Assembly (NCBI RefSeq): GCF_003075035.1
Contig: NZ_QCZE01000002.1
Coordinates: 124,001 to 188,000, forward strand
Source: Zobellella maritima
Lineage (GTDB): Bacteria; Pseudomonadota; Gammaproteobacteria; Enterobacterales; Aeromonadaceae
Reading direction: 5' to 3'
DNA: 64,000 nucleotides
The position numbers and the translations under genes were made by a program. How positions within the stretch are numbered: the first letter of the stretch is position 1; each line of letters starts with the position of its first letter. The notes under the pieces are model-generated. The model was not told where the DNA came from, did no database searches, and saw only the letters and a list, made by a program, of their open reading frames with translations. This document shows, one piece after another, positions 9,399 to 17,867 of this stretch.

Positions 9399-10115
9399 TT
9401 AGTCTGCAATGCTGTCGAGATTGAACCGGGAACCGCTGGCAATCTGACGGCTTTGGTTGTCCCGGCCGAATACCAGCGCATCGAATTCACCCAGTACCGT
9501 CGCACGATCGCCTTCGCAGTACAGCGCGGTGCCTTCCTTGATGCCGACCACCCGCTCGCCCGGGCTCATAACGAGAAACTCGGCGAGTCGTTCTTCGCGG
9601 CTTTCGCCGTTATGGCCGGCGGGTTTGCCGCTGATGAAGTGCGGGTTGATCTGGAAGGGCACCAGGTTGAACGCCTTGAACGACGGCGGCTCGACGATCG
9701 GCATATCGTTCGTGGTCCGGATGGTGGGGCAAGCAACGTTGGTACCCGCGCTCCAGCCCATGTACGGCATACCGGCTTCGACGCGCTCGCGCACCAGCTC
9801 CACCAGGCCGTTGTCGTACAACCGCTTCAATAGGGTAAAGGTATTGCCGCCGCCCACTGCCAGCGCCTCGGCTGACTCAACCGCCGCCCGGGCGTTCTCG
9901 AAATGATGAATCGAAACCAGCTCGTAACCCAGACGCTCGTATACCGGCTTAACGATATTTTCATAGTCGTCGAAGCTGAAGGTGACACCGGCGTAGGGAA
10001 TAAAGAGCACCCGAGTCGGTTTTTTTTCCAGGATGGTATGAATCTGCTCGTCGGCATGTTCCAGATAACCCAGGTTTCCTTTACGGGAGCTGCTCATTAA
10101 CAACAACTTTTTCAT
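9399..10115 (-). CDS. pepE: Peptidase E (S51 family, alpha-aspartyl dipeptidase)
   Basis: 238 aa, the usual length for S51 peptidases. Catalytic serine in MGWSAGTNVACPT, the GGGNTFTLLKRL motif, and INPHF with the catalytic histidine are all present. The family hydrolyses dipeptides with N-terminal aspartate and does not cleave N-terminal Glu, Asn or Gln. It is encoded between a PLP enzyme and DUF1177 in an operon headed by an OPT peptide transporter, so it probably processes the imported peptide in the cytoplasm. Confidence 0.9.
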   Translation of the reverse strand: MKKLLLMSSSRKGNLGYLEHADEQIHTILEKKPTRVLFIPYAGVTFSFDDYENIVKPVYERLGYELVSIHHFENARAAVESAEALAVGGGNTFTLLKRLYDNGLVELVRERVEAGMPYMGWSAGTNVACPTIRTTNDMPIVEPPSFKAFNLVPFQINPHFISGKPAGHNGESREERLAEFLVMSPGERVVGIKEGTALYCEGDRATVLGEFDALVFGRDNQSRQIASGSRFNLDSIAD

Positions 10116-10144
10116 AATAATCAGAGCCTTTGTCTTTTTATAAA

Positions 10145-11356
10145 TTAAACCATTTGTTCAATCAGGTTGGCTGTACGTTCGATCTCTTCTTCCGAGTTGA
10201 AGTAGTGAAGCGAGATGCGCGCCATTTTATCGATGCCGTAGCGGTTCATTATCGAATGCGCCATAAAGTGGCCGGCTTCAATAATGATGTTGTTGGCTTC
10301 GAGATACGCCACGATTTCACCGGCATCAACTCCCCTGATATTGAAGGGGATAATGCCAATGCGGTCGGATATGTCGGCAGGTCCATACAGCTCGAATCCC
10401 GGAATTGAACGCAACCTTTCGATGGCAAAAACCGTCAACGCCCGCACCCGTTCGAAAATGGCCGCCACCCCGAGTTCTTCGGCATAGTCAACCGCCGCCC
10501 CCAGGCTGAGGATGGCCGGAACCACCGGACAGCCGGCCTCGAAACGGCGCGCCCGGCTGTCCAGGGACAGCGTCTGGGTATTCAGGTCGAAAGCGCTGTT
10601 CCACCAACCGACCAGGCAGGGTTCGATGCTCTCGATCAGCGACTTGCGAACGTAGAGCATGCCGCTGCCTTCGATGGCACGTAATGCCTTGCGGCCGCAG
10701 GCCACCAGGTAATCGCAGTCCAGTTGCTGCACGTCGATCGGAATCAGTCCCAGGCTCTGGGCGGCGCAGATCAGAGTCTGAACACCACGCTGTTTGGCCA
10801 GCGCGCAAATCGCCTGTGCCGGCTGAACGGCGCCCGTGGCATTGGGTAACTGCGAAAAGCTGATCAGCCGAGTTTTGTCGGTGATCGCTTTTTCGATATC
10901 TTCCGGCATCACCAAGCCGCTTTCGCGCGCTTCCACGGTGATCACCTTGATGCCCCGTGTTTCCTGTAGTCTGAGCCAGGGCACCAGGTTGCTGAGGTTC
11001 TCGAAACTGGGCAGTATCACCTCGTCACCCGGCTTCCAGTCGATACCTTGGGCGATGATCGAAATGCCTTCGGTGGCATTTTTGACGAAGGCCACCTCGT
11101 CTGCCGAGGCATTGATGAATGCCGCGGTCCTGACCCGTATCGCTTCCAGCTCCCCATAGACTTCTTTGCGGAAGGAGGGGTTGTACAGCCCTTGTGCCGC
11201 CGTCCGATCGAGGTAGTTCGTTACCTTCTGGACAATATCCTGCGTGGGGGCAGAAGCCGCCGCAGTATCAAAATAGGCGTAACTGGAGCACACGGGTGAA
11301 TCTGTCCTGACTTTATCGATATCCACTTTATCCTCCTCACTTATATAAGCATTCAA
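10145..11356 (-). CDS. Class V aminotransferase-like protein with atypical PLP site
   Basis: 403 aa, fold-I class V (cysteine desulfurase / isopenicillin-N epimerase-like): YAYFDTAAASAP at the start, VAFVKNATEGISIIAQGI, then the PLP region. The expected lysine is in ACGRKALRAIEGSGMLYV. Two cofactor contacts look changed: the family's V-D-x-A-Q segment reads ICAAQSLG, replacing the aspartate that pairs with the pyridine nitrogen by cysteine, and the S-G-H-K segment reads C-G-R-K. The protein may still bind PLP but with altered chemistry. The operon context (OPT transporter, PepE) suggests action on an amino acid released from a peptide. Confidence 0.82.
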   Translation of the reverse strand: MNAYISEEDKVDIDKVRTDSPVCSSYAYFDTAAASAPTQDIVQKVTNYLDRTAAQGLYNPSFRKEVYGELEAIRVRTAAFINASADEVAFVKNATEGISIIAQGIDWKPGDEVILPSFENLSNLVPWLRLQETRGIKVITVEARESGLVMPEDIEKAITDKTRLISFSQLPNATGAVQPAQAICALAKQRGVQTLICAAQSLGLIPIDVQQLDCDYLVACGRKALRAIEGSGMLYVRKSLIESIEPCLVGWWNSAFDLNTQTLSLDSRARRFEAGCPVVPAILSLGAAVDYAEELGVAAIFERVRALTVFAIERLRSIPGFELYGPADISDRIGIIPFNIRGVDAGEIVAYLEANNIIIEAGHFMAHSIMNRYGIDKMARISLHYFNSEEEIERTANLIEQMV

Positions 11357-11370
11357 ACATCAGGTTTCGA

Positions 11371-12990
11371 TTACTTTCTCAAGCCCAGGGTCGATGAGAA
11401 AAAGGTGTAGAGGGCGTCGCCGGCAATCAAGCCACCGGCAAAGGCGCTGGTTTCGGCCGTTTTCTTCCCTTTGGTGAAGTACTCGATGGCGATGCGCACG
11501 GCGAGCGCGCCCAGTACGGTCCAGCCCGCGATCGGGTAATTGATCAGCAGCCCGGTACCGAGCAGTACCCCAAGCTGACGGCTGGTTCCGCCCAACCACT
11601 GCACCAAGGCACCCGGGATCGCCCAGATCAGCAACTGAATGGCGATATCCGGTGACGCACCTGCTGCAATGGTGGAGGCATAAACACGATCGACGGGCGG
11701 GATCAGATCCTGTGCGAAGAAGTAAGGATGGGCGAACGCCACCACTGCAGCGGCAACGCAGAAACCGACCAGAGCCGCCACGTACTGCTGACGACGCCCC
11801 GCGCGCTCGTAGGCGGGATCGGCGTTATTGCCACGAATCAGATAACCGGTTTTCAGGTCATACCCCATATCCGCGAAAGCGGGCCCGGTTGCCGCGCTGT
11901 AGCCGACCAGCAGGCCCAACGCCGCCGTCGGGAAACCGATCAGCATACCGATGATCAAGGTGATCAGGGCCACGGCAAATGCCGGAAACCAGCCCGAGTG
12001 CATGGCCGCGATGCCCACGATGAGTTCATGCGCATAAGCGGCGAATGCGGCAAACAGCAGGAATCCAAGCAGCATCGGCAGGCTCATATCCGACACGATG
12101 CCGGCGAGTACGGTCAGGATGAACGCCACAACGATATAGGCGAAAAAACCACCCCACAGGAGCCGAAACACCCCTTTCCCTCGGCCTTCCGATTCTGCCT
12201 GCCCCGCCGCGGCTTCGCCGCGAATGCGATGTATCTGCTTGGCGACCTGAAACAGCGCAATAATGCCGGCGCCGATCATGAATCCGTGAGGCAAGTACAT
12301 GGCGTTGATATCGACACCAAACACCGGATCCGCATAGCCCCTGATCAGCATGCCAATCCCGAACATCGATAAAGCGGCAACGTTACCAATAAAGGCAACA
12401 CCCGCGGCCGACATTGGAATGCCTGCCATCGCTCCACCGATACCGCCGGCAATGCCGAGGCCCAGGAACACGGCCTTGCGCCCGCCCTTGTCACCGGCCC
12501 ACAGCGCTTCGGCGGTGGCGACACCGGCGGGCCAGGTGCCCGTTGCCGGAAACGGACGGGTGTTGAATAACCCGTATAACATGGTGCCATCGATCAGCAT
12601 TGCCAGAGTGGCACCGACCAGCATCGGCATGATCAACTCAGGCATGCCCATGGCAAAGGGAACGCCAATCGGGATCATCAGGCTGTTGGCTGCGCCGAAG
12701 GTGGCGGAGGATATTGCTGTTTGCAGCAGATTCTGCCGATCCAGGGATCTGAATCGACGGAGCAGTGCGAGCGGTAGGCGCGCAAACAGCATGGCGATAA
12801 GGGCGCCGATAATGGAGGTATTCGCCGAGATGCCCAGCGTTACGATCAGCTGCATGCCGACGATCGCGCCAAGTGATGACAGCAAGAGCAGCGGAACGAT
12901 AACAGCCAATTCCATTACCCTGGGGTGCAATGACGACGGCTCGGTTTTTCGAGAATCGTGATCTGTTATTTTGCTAATCGCTTCTTTCAT
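11371..12990 (-). CDS. OPT-family oligopeptide transporter
   Basis: 539-aa polytopic membrane protein of the oligopeptide transporter (OPT/YSL) superfamily. Recognisable segments are SSLGAIVGMQLIVTLGISANTS, RQNLLQTAISSATFGAANSL, and NTRPFPATGTWPAGVATAEAL, which is the hallmark P-P-x-G-x-A-x-A-region analogue. Many Gly-rich TM helices follow. OPT proteins import small peptides or metal-peptide complexes using ion gradients. Spaced 11 bp from the upstream iclR and 14 bp from the downstream class V gene, clearly one operon. Confidence 0.9.
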   Translation of the reverse strand: MKEAISKITDHDSRKTEPSSLHPRVMELAVIVPLLLLSSLGAIVGMQLIVTLGISANTSIIGALIAMLFARLPLALLRRFRSLDRQNLLQTAISSATFGAANSLMIPIGVPFAMGMPELIMPMLVGATLAMLIDGTMLYGLFNTRPFPATGTWPAGVATAEALWAGDKGGRKAVFLGLGIAGGIGGAMAGIPMSAAGVAFIGNVAALSMFGIGMLIRGYADPVFGVDINAMYLPHGFMIGAGIIALFQVAKQIHRIRGEAAAGQAESEGRGKGVFRLLWGGFFAYIVVAFILTVLAGIVSDMSLPMLLGFLLFAAFAAYAHELIVGIAAMHSGWFPAFAVALITLIIGMLIGFPTAALGLLVGYSAATGPAFADMGYDLKTGYLIRGNNADPAYERAGRRQQYVAALVGFCVAAAVVAFAHPYFFAQDLIPPVDRVYASTIAAGASPDIAIQLLIWAIPGALVQWLGGTSRQLGVLLGTGLLINYPIAGWTVLGALAVRIAIEYFTKGKKTAETSAFAGGLIAGDALYTFFSSTLGLRK

Positions 12991-13001
12991 TTGTAAGTCC
13001 C

Positions 13002-13760
13002 TTAGGATGCAACGGTTGCGAACAATGATTTCTCTATGACATCCTGTTGTTCTTTGAGAAGTTCGACAAAGTAGGGAACCCTGTCATTGCCCATCCGGAA
13101 TAAAGGTCCGGCGATGCCCAGTGATCCCAATATATGGTTGGCTCCGGTAAAAAGAGGCACGGCAATACCGAAGGTGCCTTCAGAAAACTCCTCCTCGGTA
13201 TAGCTCCAGCCATCTTTCTTAATTGTTTCTAGCTGCTTTTCGATTTCCTCCCAGTCTGTTTTCGTATTTTTGGAAAGTTGCTTGATGCCTCGCTTGCGTA
13301 TTATTTCCCGTTGTTCATTGCCCATGTAGGCCAGAATCACCTTGGCATTGGCTCCGGCGTACATAGGGAATCTTGTACCGACTTCAACGGTATATTTGAG
13401 GCTGTTGGGGCTCTCGGCGATCTCGACACAAACACCCTCCAGGCCATCGTTGAAGGTCAGGAAGACCGTCTCGCCCGTTAACTGCGCCAGCCGGTTCATC
13501 GCCGGTCGCACCAGATCAGCAAGATGAAGCCGTTCCTTGACCTGCAACCCCAGCTCATAGAAGCGAATGCCCAGAGCGTATTTTTGACTCTCCCGGTCCT
13601 GGTACAGGAATCCCGCCTCCGCAAACGTCGCGAGCGTTCTGTGGACCACGGCATGATGCATGCCACTGGTTTTGGCCAGGTCCCTTACGCCCCAGACTGG
13701 TTGCTCCCGGGTAAAGAAGCTCAGCAGGTTGAGTGCATTCGCAAGTGTTTTAAGCGCCAT
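13002..13760 (-). CDS. IclR-family transcriptional regulator of the OPT operon
   Basis: 252 aa. N-terminal winged helix (residues 1-70: VWGVRDLAKTSGMHHAVVHRTLATFAEAGFL), then the IclR effector domain with MNRLAQLTGETVFLTFNDGLEGVCVE and YTEEEFSEGTFGIAVPLF. It is the first gene of the operon it probably controls, so it is likely autoregulated through the palindrome just upstream (13796-13812). The effector would be a peptide or amino-acid derivative; unknown. Confidence 0.9.
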   Translation of the reverse strand: MALKTLANALNLLSFFTREQPVWGVRDLAKTSGMHHAVVHRTLATFAEAGFLYQDRESQKYALGIRFYELGLQVKERLHLADLVRPAMNRLAQLTGETVFLTFNDGLEGVCVEIAESPNSLKYTVEVGTRFPMYAGANAKVILAYMGNEQREIIRKRGIKQLSKNTKTDWEEIEKQLETIKKDGWSYTEEEFSEGTFGIAVPLFTGANHILGSLGIAGPLFRMGNDRVPYFVELLKEQQDVIEKSLFATVAS

Positions 13761-13795
13761 GATGATTTTCCTCTTGTATCTGTATTAGAGACACA

Positions 13796-13812
13796 GTATC
13801 ATATATAGATAC
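13796..13812. promoter_or_regulatory. Candidate IclR operator upstream of the OPT operon
   Basis: Inverted repeat GTATC (13796-13800), 7-bp AT spacer, GATAC (13808-13812), 36 bp before the iclR start. A further TGTATCTG lies at 13775-13782. The IclR family binds such short AT-rich palindromes; assignment to this regulator is inference from position. Confidence 0.45.
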
Positions 13813-13966
13813 ATGTTACTCTCGCCTGGCAGGTTTCGCAACTATTGCCCGTTTTTTATCCTGTCGCCGCTTACACCCTTTTCCTGTCCCCCCTCTTTTA
13901 GCTGAGCCCGAAACGGTGAACTGCCCCGGTTTTGCCGGAGACGCCAAACCTTGAGAGGAGGGAGTC

Positions 13967-14580
13967 ATGAACTCGAGCGAGACGCATTTCTTGGATTTGC
14001 GAGAGCCGGCCGTGCGTGTTCAACAAGGCGGATTTGCGTTTCGGTGGGCTATGATCGGCTCGAGCGCCAATAAAATTGGCTGTACGTCTCGGCTTTTTAA
14101 AGGCGGGGTAACGCGTAGAAGGTGTCCAGACAGCCCTGGCCATGTTTCAACCTGAGCTGGAACGGAAAAACCGGGAGTTGAGCATCAACGAAATTCTGTT
14201 TTCGTTCAGGGGGAGCACGACGCGCCGGTCCTCCGGTGCAAAATGAAGTGATGGCCTGTTCATCGAGGACACCCCGCCGGTATGGGAACGAGCCAATCTG
14301 CGCCTGGCGGCCGATCGCCCCATTGGCGTATTACCAGCCCATTACCAACAGAAGGCTCGTGAGACGGAACCATCCGCTAGACCGATCGGCTGGCGGAAGC
14401 CGACATCGATGCGTCAGTCGGTACAACTGGCGTTTGATACGACAACGCCTGGGCGGAAAGATTATTGGCCTGGCAAGGCGGGGATACCGTCGAATACGCC
14501 ACTCTGGACTGGCTGGAATCCTGGCGTCCGTCGCGAAATCTAGCGGTGTTTGTATCAGTTATTTTGAATGAGGCTTGTGA
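13967..14580 (+). mobile_element. Heavily decayed IS3-family element (orfA and orfB remnants)
   Basis: Plus-strand reading from ATG 13967 gives LREPAVRVQQ, WAMIGSSANKIGCTS, the helix-turn-helix part of an IS3 OrfA. It continues at about 14154 as LERKNRELSINEIL, equivalent to the OrfA leucine zipper (LERENRELRQANEIL in family members). From about 14390 the OrfB integrase end is readable in another frame: DRLAEADIDASVGTTGV, stop, YDNAWAERL, VEYATLDWLESW. Many stops and shifts are present, so it is non-functional. This accounts for most of the 1-kb gap between iclR and ridA. Confidence 0.7.
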
Positions 14581-14697
14581 GCAGGAGAGTTGTGTCCGAC
14601 GGCTCAGGTACCGCCTGTGAGCATGCATTGCTCGGCACCGGGAAGCTGCCGGGGGAACCCGAGGGAGGAGATTGGGCAGGAGATGAGTTTTTCCCAT

Positions 14698-14735
14698 AAA
14701 AAACAGGACCTGCTTTCCCCTCAAGCAGGCCCTGT
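14698..14735 (-). terminator. Rho-independent terminator after ridA
   Basis: Minus strand: CAGGGCCTGCTT, loop GAGGGGA, AAGCAGGTCCTG, followed by TTTTTT (14698-14703). It ends the ALDH-M19-BCCT-ridA unit. Confidence 0.8.
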
Positions 14736-14760
14736 ATCATATTGAGCTTGTAAAATCGGC

Positions 14761-15135
14761 TCAGGGTTGGGCGGCGTAGGCCACGATTTCGCAGAGCATT
14801 TCTTCCCGGGCCAGGCCGGCGACGATCATGGCCGCTCGGTTGGGGTAGGGGGCCTCGAAGTATTCGGCATAGACCTTGTTGAACACCGGCAGCTGGTCAC
14901 GGGCGGTGACATAGATCAGCACCTGGGTCACATCCGCCATGGTCAGGCCGGCCGCTTCCACCGTGTGCTTGAAGTTGTCCATGGTCTGACGGGCCTGAGC
15001 CTCGATGCCACCATCCACGACCTTGCCTTGCGCATCGATGGGGATCTGGGCGGTATAAAACTGGCCGTTGGCCATCACGGCCCATTCCAGGGGAGCCTTG
15101 GAGGCGAAGAGTTCGGTTTTTACAGGAGTTTTCAT
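14761..15135 (-). CDS. RidA/YjgF/UK114-family protein
   Basis: 124 aa, standard RidA length. The substrate-pocket arginine (YPNRAAMIVAGLAREEMLCEIVAYA) and terminal glutamate are present, as in enamine/imine deaminases, which hydrolyse reactive 2-aminoacrylate-type intermediates in the cytoplasm. Last gene of a minus-strand operon with a BCCT carrier, M19 dipeptidase-like protein and aldehyde dehydrogenase, so it may quench an imine formed during breakdown of a betaine-like compound. Confidence 0.88.
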   Translation of the reverse strand: MKTPVKTELFASKAPLEWAVMANGQFYTAQIPIDAQGKVVDGGIEAQARQTMDNFKHTVEAAGLTMADVTQVLIYVTARDQLPVFNKVYAEYFEAPYPNRAAMIVAGLAREEMLCEIVAYAAQP

Positions 15136-15223
15136 CTGTTTATCCTCTACTGATTCGGGTGAAAAAAAGAGCGGCTCACGCCGCTCGAAGATGCTGCCGG
15201 GAAACTACCGTACAGCGTGCTGC

Positions 15224-16786
15224 TTAGAGACCCTGGTCTTTTGCCATTTTTTTAATGATTTGCGGTGCCGTCCACAGGGTGGGTAGTAACACCAGGGAAA
15301 CCGGTACCGCAGTGACCACGATGAAGGACTGCAATGCCGAGATGCCGCCGGACCCGATGGATATAAGGATAGCAGCCACTACCCCCATCATGACGCCCCA
15401 GAATACCCGCACACCGGTGTGAGGATGGTCGGAACCTGTCATCACCATGGATACCGCAAAGGTCATGGAGTCACCTGTGGTGGCAACGAAGATGGTGGTC
15501 AGCACCATGAACAACACCGAGATGGTAAAGCCCAGCGGCAGCTGTTCGGTGATAGCCAGCAGGGCGGCGGGCAGGTTAAAGCCGGTGAAAGGACCGGATA
15601 CGCTGCCGGGACTGGCCAGTTCAAAGGCCAGGCCGCTGCCGCCCATAATGGTGAACCAGAAGCAGGTGATCAGGGGCGCTATGATGGATATCAGCATGAT
15701 CACCTGGCGCACGGTGCGGCCGCGGGAGATGCGTGCTACAAACATCGCCATCAGCGGGCCATAGCCCAGGAACCAGCCCCAGAAGAACACAGTCCACCAG
15801 TCCAGCCAGGCCGGATCGGCGCGGAACGTCGCCATCGGGATGAAGTTGTTCAGGTAGAGGCCGAAGGCATGCAGATAGGCATCGATAATAAATGCAGTCG
15901 GACCGAACAACAGGATAAACAGCATCAGGAAGGCCGCCAGCAGTATATTGATGTTACTGAGGATCTGGATGCCGCGGGTGACGCCGCTCATTGCCGACAG
16001 GGTGTAGATGGCGATCAGCCCTACCAGTATGGTGACCTGGGTGCTATAGGTGTCGGGGATACCGAACAGCTTTTCCAGGCCAAAGCTGACCTGCAGGCCC
16101 AGGAAGCCGATGGGGCCCACGGTACCGGCAACTACTGCCAGCACACAGCAGGCGTCAACCAGGGCGCCCAGCCAGCCTTTCATCACCTTGTCGCCAAACA
16201 CCGGATAGAGCAGGGTACGTGGCTTCAGCGGCAGACCCTTGTCATAGTGCAGGTGCATGAAGACCACGCCGGTCAGGCTGCCGAGGATGGCCCAGGCCAG
16301 GAAGCCCCAGTGCATAAAGCTCTGGGCCAGGGCATTGAGGGCCATGCTGGTTTTGTCGGTCTCGCCGGCATACAGGGGCGGCGGCGACATGAAGTGGGCC
16401 ATGGGTTCGGCGGCAGCCCAGAATACGCCGCCACCGGCCAGCAGGGTACACATGATGATCGACATCCACTGGAAGGTGGACATCTCCGGCACGCTCAGGC
16501 CGCCGAGGCGTACGCTGCCGCCACGACCGACAGCCATGACCAGGCCGATCAGGAAGGTCAGTAACAATAAGATCTGCCAGTAGGCGCCAAACAGCTTGGT
16601 TGACACCGCAAAGGCACTGTTTACCCAGGCGGAGACCAGTTCGATATCGTACAGGGCCAGTACAACGAACAGCAGCAGGGCGCCGCCACTGATCATAAAT
16701 ACCGGTAAATCGATACCGGTCAGGAAGGTAGGTCTGGCGTTGATATCCTTATTTTCCGCCAACGACGCTTGTATCTTGTTGCTCAT
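15224..16786 (-). CDS. BCCT-family betaine/carnitine/choline-type transporter
   Basis: 520 aa; start chosen at ATG 16786 because GGAGGT sits 5 bp ahead (an ATG 12 bp upstream overlaps that site). About 12 TM segments. The family signature region reads WWTVFFWGWFLGYGPLMAMFVARISRGRT, and MHWGFLAWAI is also typical. It imports a quaternary-ammonium compound with Na+ or H+. The short C-tail, unlike BetT-type carriers, suggests a catabolic rather than osmotic role. Co-encoded with RidA, M19 and ALDH. Confidence 0.9.
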   Translation of the reverse strand: MSNKIQASLAENKDINARPTFLTGIDLPVFMISGGALLLFVVLALYDIELVSAWVNSAFAVSTKLFGAYWQILLLLTFLIGLVMAVGRGGSVRLGGLSVPEMSTFQWMSIIMCTLLAGGGVFWAAAEPMAHFMSPPPLYAGETDKTSMALNALAQSFMHWGFLAWAILGSLTGVVFMHLHYDKGLPLKPRTLLYPVFGDKVMKGWLGALVDACCVLAVVAGTVGPIGFLGLQVSFGLEKLFGIPDTYSTQVTILVGLIAIYTLSAMSGVTRGIQILSNINILLAAFLMLFILLFGPTAFIIDAYLHAFGLYLNNFIPMATFRADPAWLDWWTVFFWGWFLGYGPLMAMFVARISRGRTVRQVIMLISIIAPLITCFWFTIMGGSGLAFELASPGSVSGPFTGFNLPAALLAITEQLPLGFTISVLFMVLTTIFVATTGDSMTFAVSMVMTGSDHPHTGVRVFWGVMMGVVAAILISIGSGGISALQSFIVVTAVPVSLVLLPTLWTAPQIIKKMAKDQGL

Positions 16787-16843
16787 GTTCACCTCCATAA
16801 TGGAACATCATGCATAGGGGAGCCTGAGCTCCCCTGGTAATCC

Positions 16844-17854
16844 TTAACGACCAGCGGCTTGCGGCTGCAACGCATCATCGAGAAAGTTGAGCCAGTTCAG
16901 CCCCATGATCTTGGCCACTTCTTCCCGGTTGAACCCCCGGGCCAGCAGGCCCTGGGTCAGGTTCGGAAAGTCACGGCTGTCCTTGAACCAGGACAGTGGC
17001 CGGGGCCAGTCGGCATTGGACTTGGAACCTTCGCCGTAATCCATTGATTTGGACCAGCGACCGTTACGCATCCACTCCAGTACCGACAATGGCTGTTCCT
17101 GACACAGATCGGTACCGATACCGATATGGTCGATACCCATCAGATCTGCCGTGCTGGCCACCATGTCGCAGAACTCTTCGAGGGTGCAGTCCGGACCGTT
17201 CTTCAGGTGGAACGGATAGAGACTGAAGCCCAGCAGGCCACCGGACTCGCCCAGCGCCTTCAGCACTGTATCCGACTTGTTGCGCTTGGCTGCGTGGAAG
17301 CTGATCGGGTTGGCGTGCGAGATCACGATCGGACGCTCGGAAATCTCGATGGCATCCAGGGTGCTGCGCTCGCCGCTGTGGCTCATGTCGACAACCATGC
17401 CGACCCGGTTCATTTCCTTGATCGCCTGACGTCCGAAGCGGGTGACACCGCTGTCTTCCGCTTCGTAGCAACCACAGGCCAGCAGGCTCTGGTTGTTGTA
17501 CGTCAGCTGCATGATCATCAGGTTCAGCTCGCGCATCACCTCGACCATGCCAATATCGTCTTCGATGGGGGAGCAGTTTTGCGCCCCGAACATGATGCCG
17601 ACCTTGCCTTCGGCCTTGGCGCGGCGGATATCCGCCGCGCTGCGTACTGGCATGATCAGATCGCTGTTCATTTCGAAGTGACGGTTCCACTCGGCGATAC
17701 GCAAAAGGGTTTCGCGGATCTGTTCGTGGTAGACGATGGTGGCGTGAACCATGGTCACACCGCCTTCGCGCAGTTGTTCGAAGATCTCCCGGTTCCAGTT
17801 GGAGTACTGGAGACCGTCGACCACGATCATTTCGTTATGAAGCTCTCTGCTCAT
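16844..17854 (-). CDS. M19 (renal dipeptidase-like) protein with missing metal ligands
   Basis: 336-aa TIM-barrel of the M19 membrane-dipeptidase family, without signal peptide. Recognisable are VVDMSHSGERSTLDAIEIS and VISHANPISFH, which carry the two later zinc histidines. However, the N-terminal H-x-D motif (D-G-H-x-D in true dipeptidases) reads VVDGLQYSN, and the bridging glutamate of the I-x-x-E-G segment reads FGAQNCSP. Related proteins in betaine-catabolic loci of pseudomonads, as I recall, share this loss, so the protein may be a hydrolase with different chemistry. RBS GGAGCAGG precedes the ATG. Encoded 13 bp from the ALDH gene. Confidence 0.8.
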   Translation of the reverse strand: MSRELHNEMIVVDGLQYSNWNREIFEQLREGGVTMVHATIVYHEQIRETLLRIAEWNRHFEMNSDLIMPVRSAADIRRAKAEGKVGIMFGAQNCSPIEDDIGMVEVMRELNLMIMQLTYNNQSLLACGCYEAEDSGVTRFGRQAIKEMNRVGMVVDMSHSGERSTLDAIEISERPIVISHANPISFHAAKRNKSDTVLKALGESGGLLGFSLYPFHLKNGPDCTLEEFCDMVASTADLMGIDHIGIGTDLCQEQPLSVLEWMRNGRWSKSMDYGEGSKSNADWPRPLSWFKDSRDFPNLTQGLLARGFNREEVAKIMGLNWLNFLDDALQPQAAGR

Positions 17855-17867
17855 AAACCTGCTCCCG

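Noticed and set aside
15419-16564. 381-codon plus-strand frame inside the BCCT gene
   Set aside because: Antisense shadow of the BCCT carrier; low-complexity Gln/Gly/His composition and no RBS.
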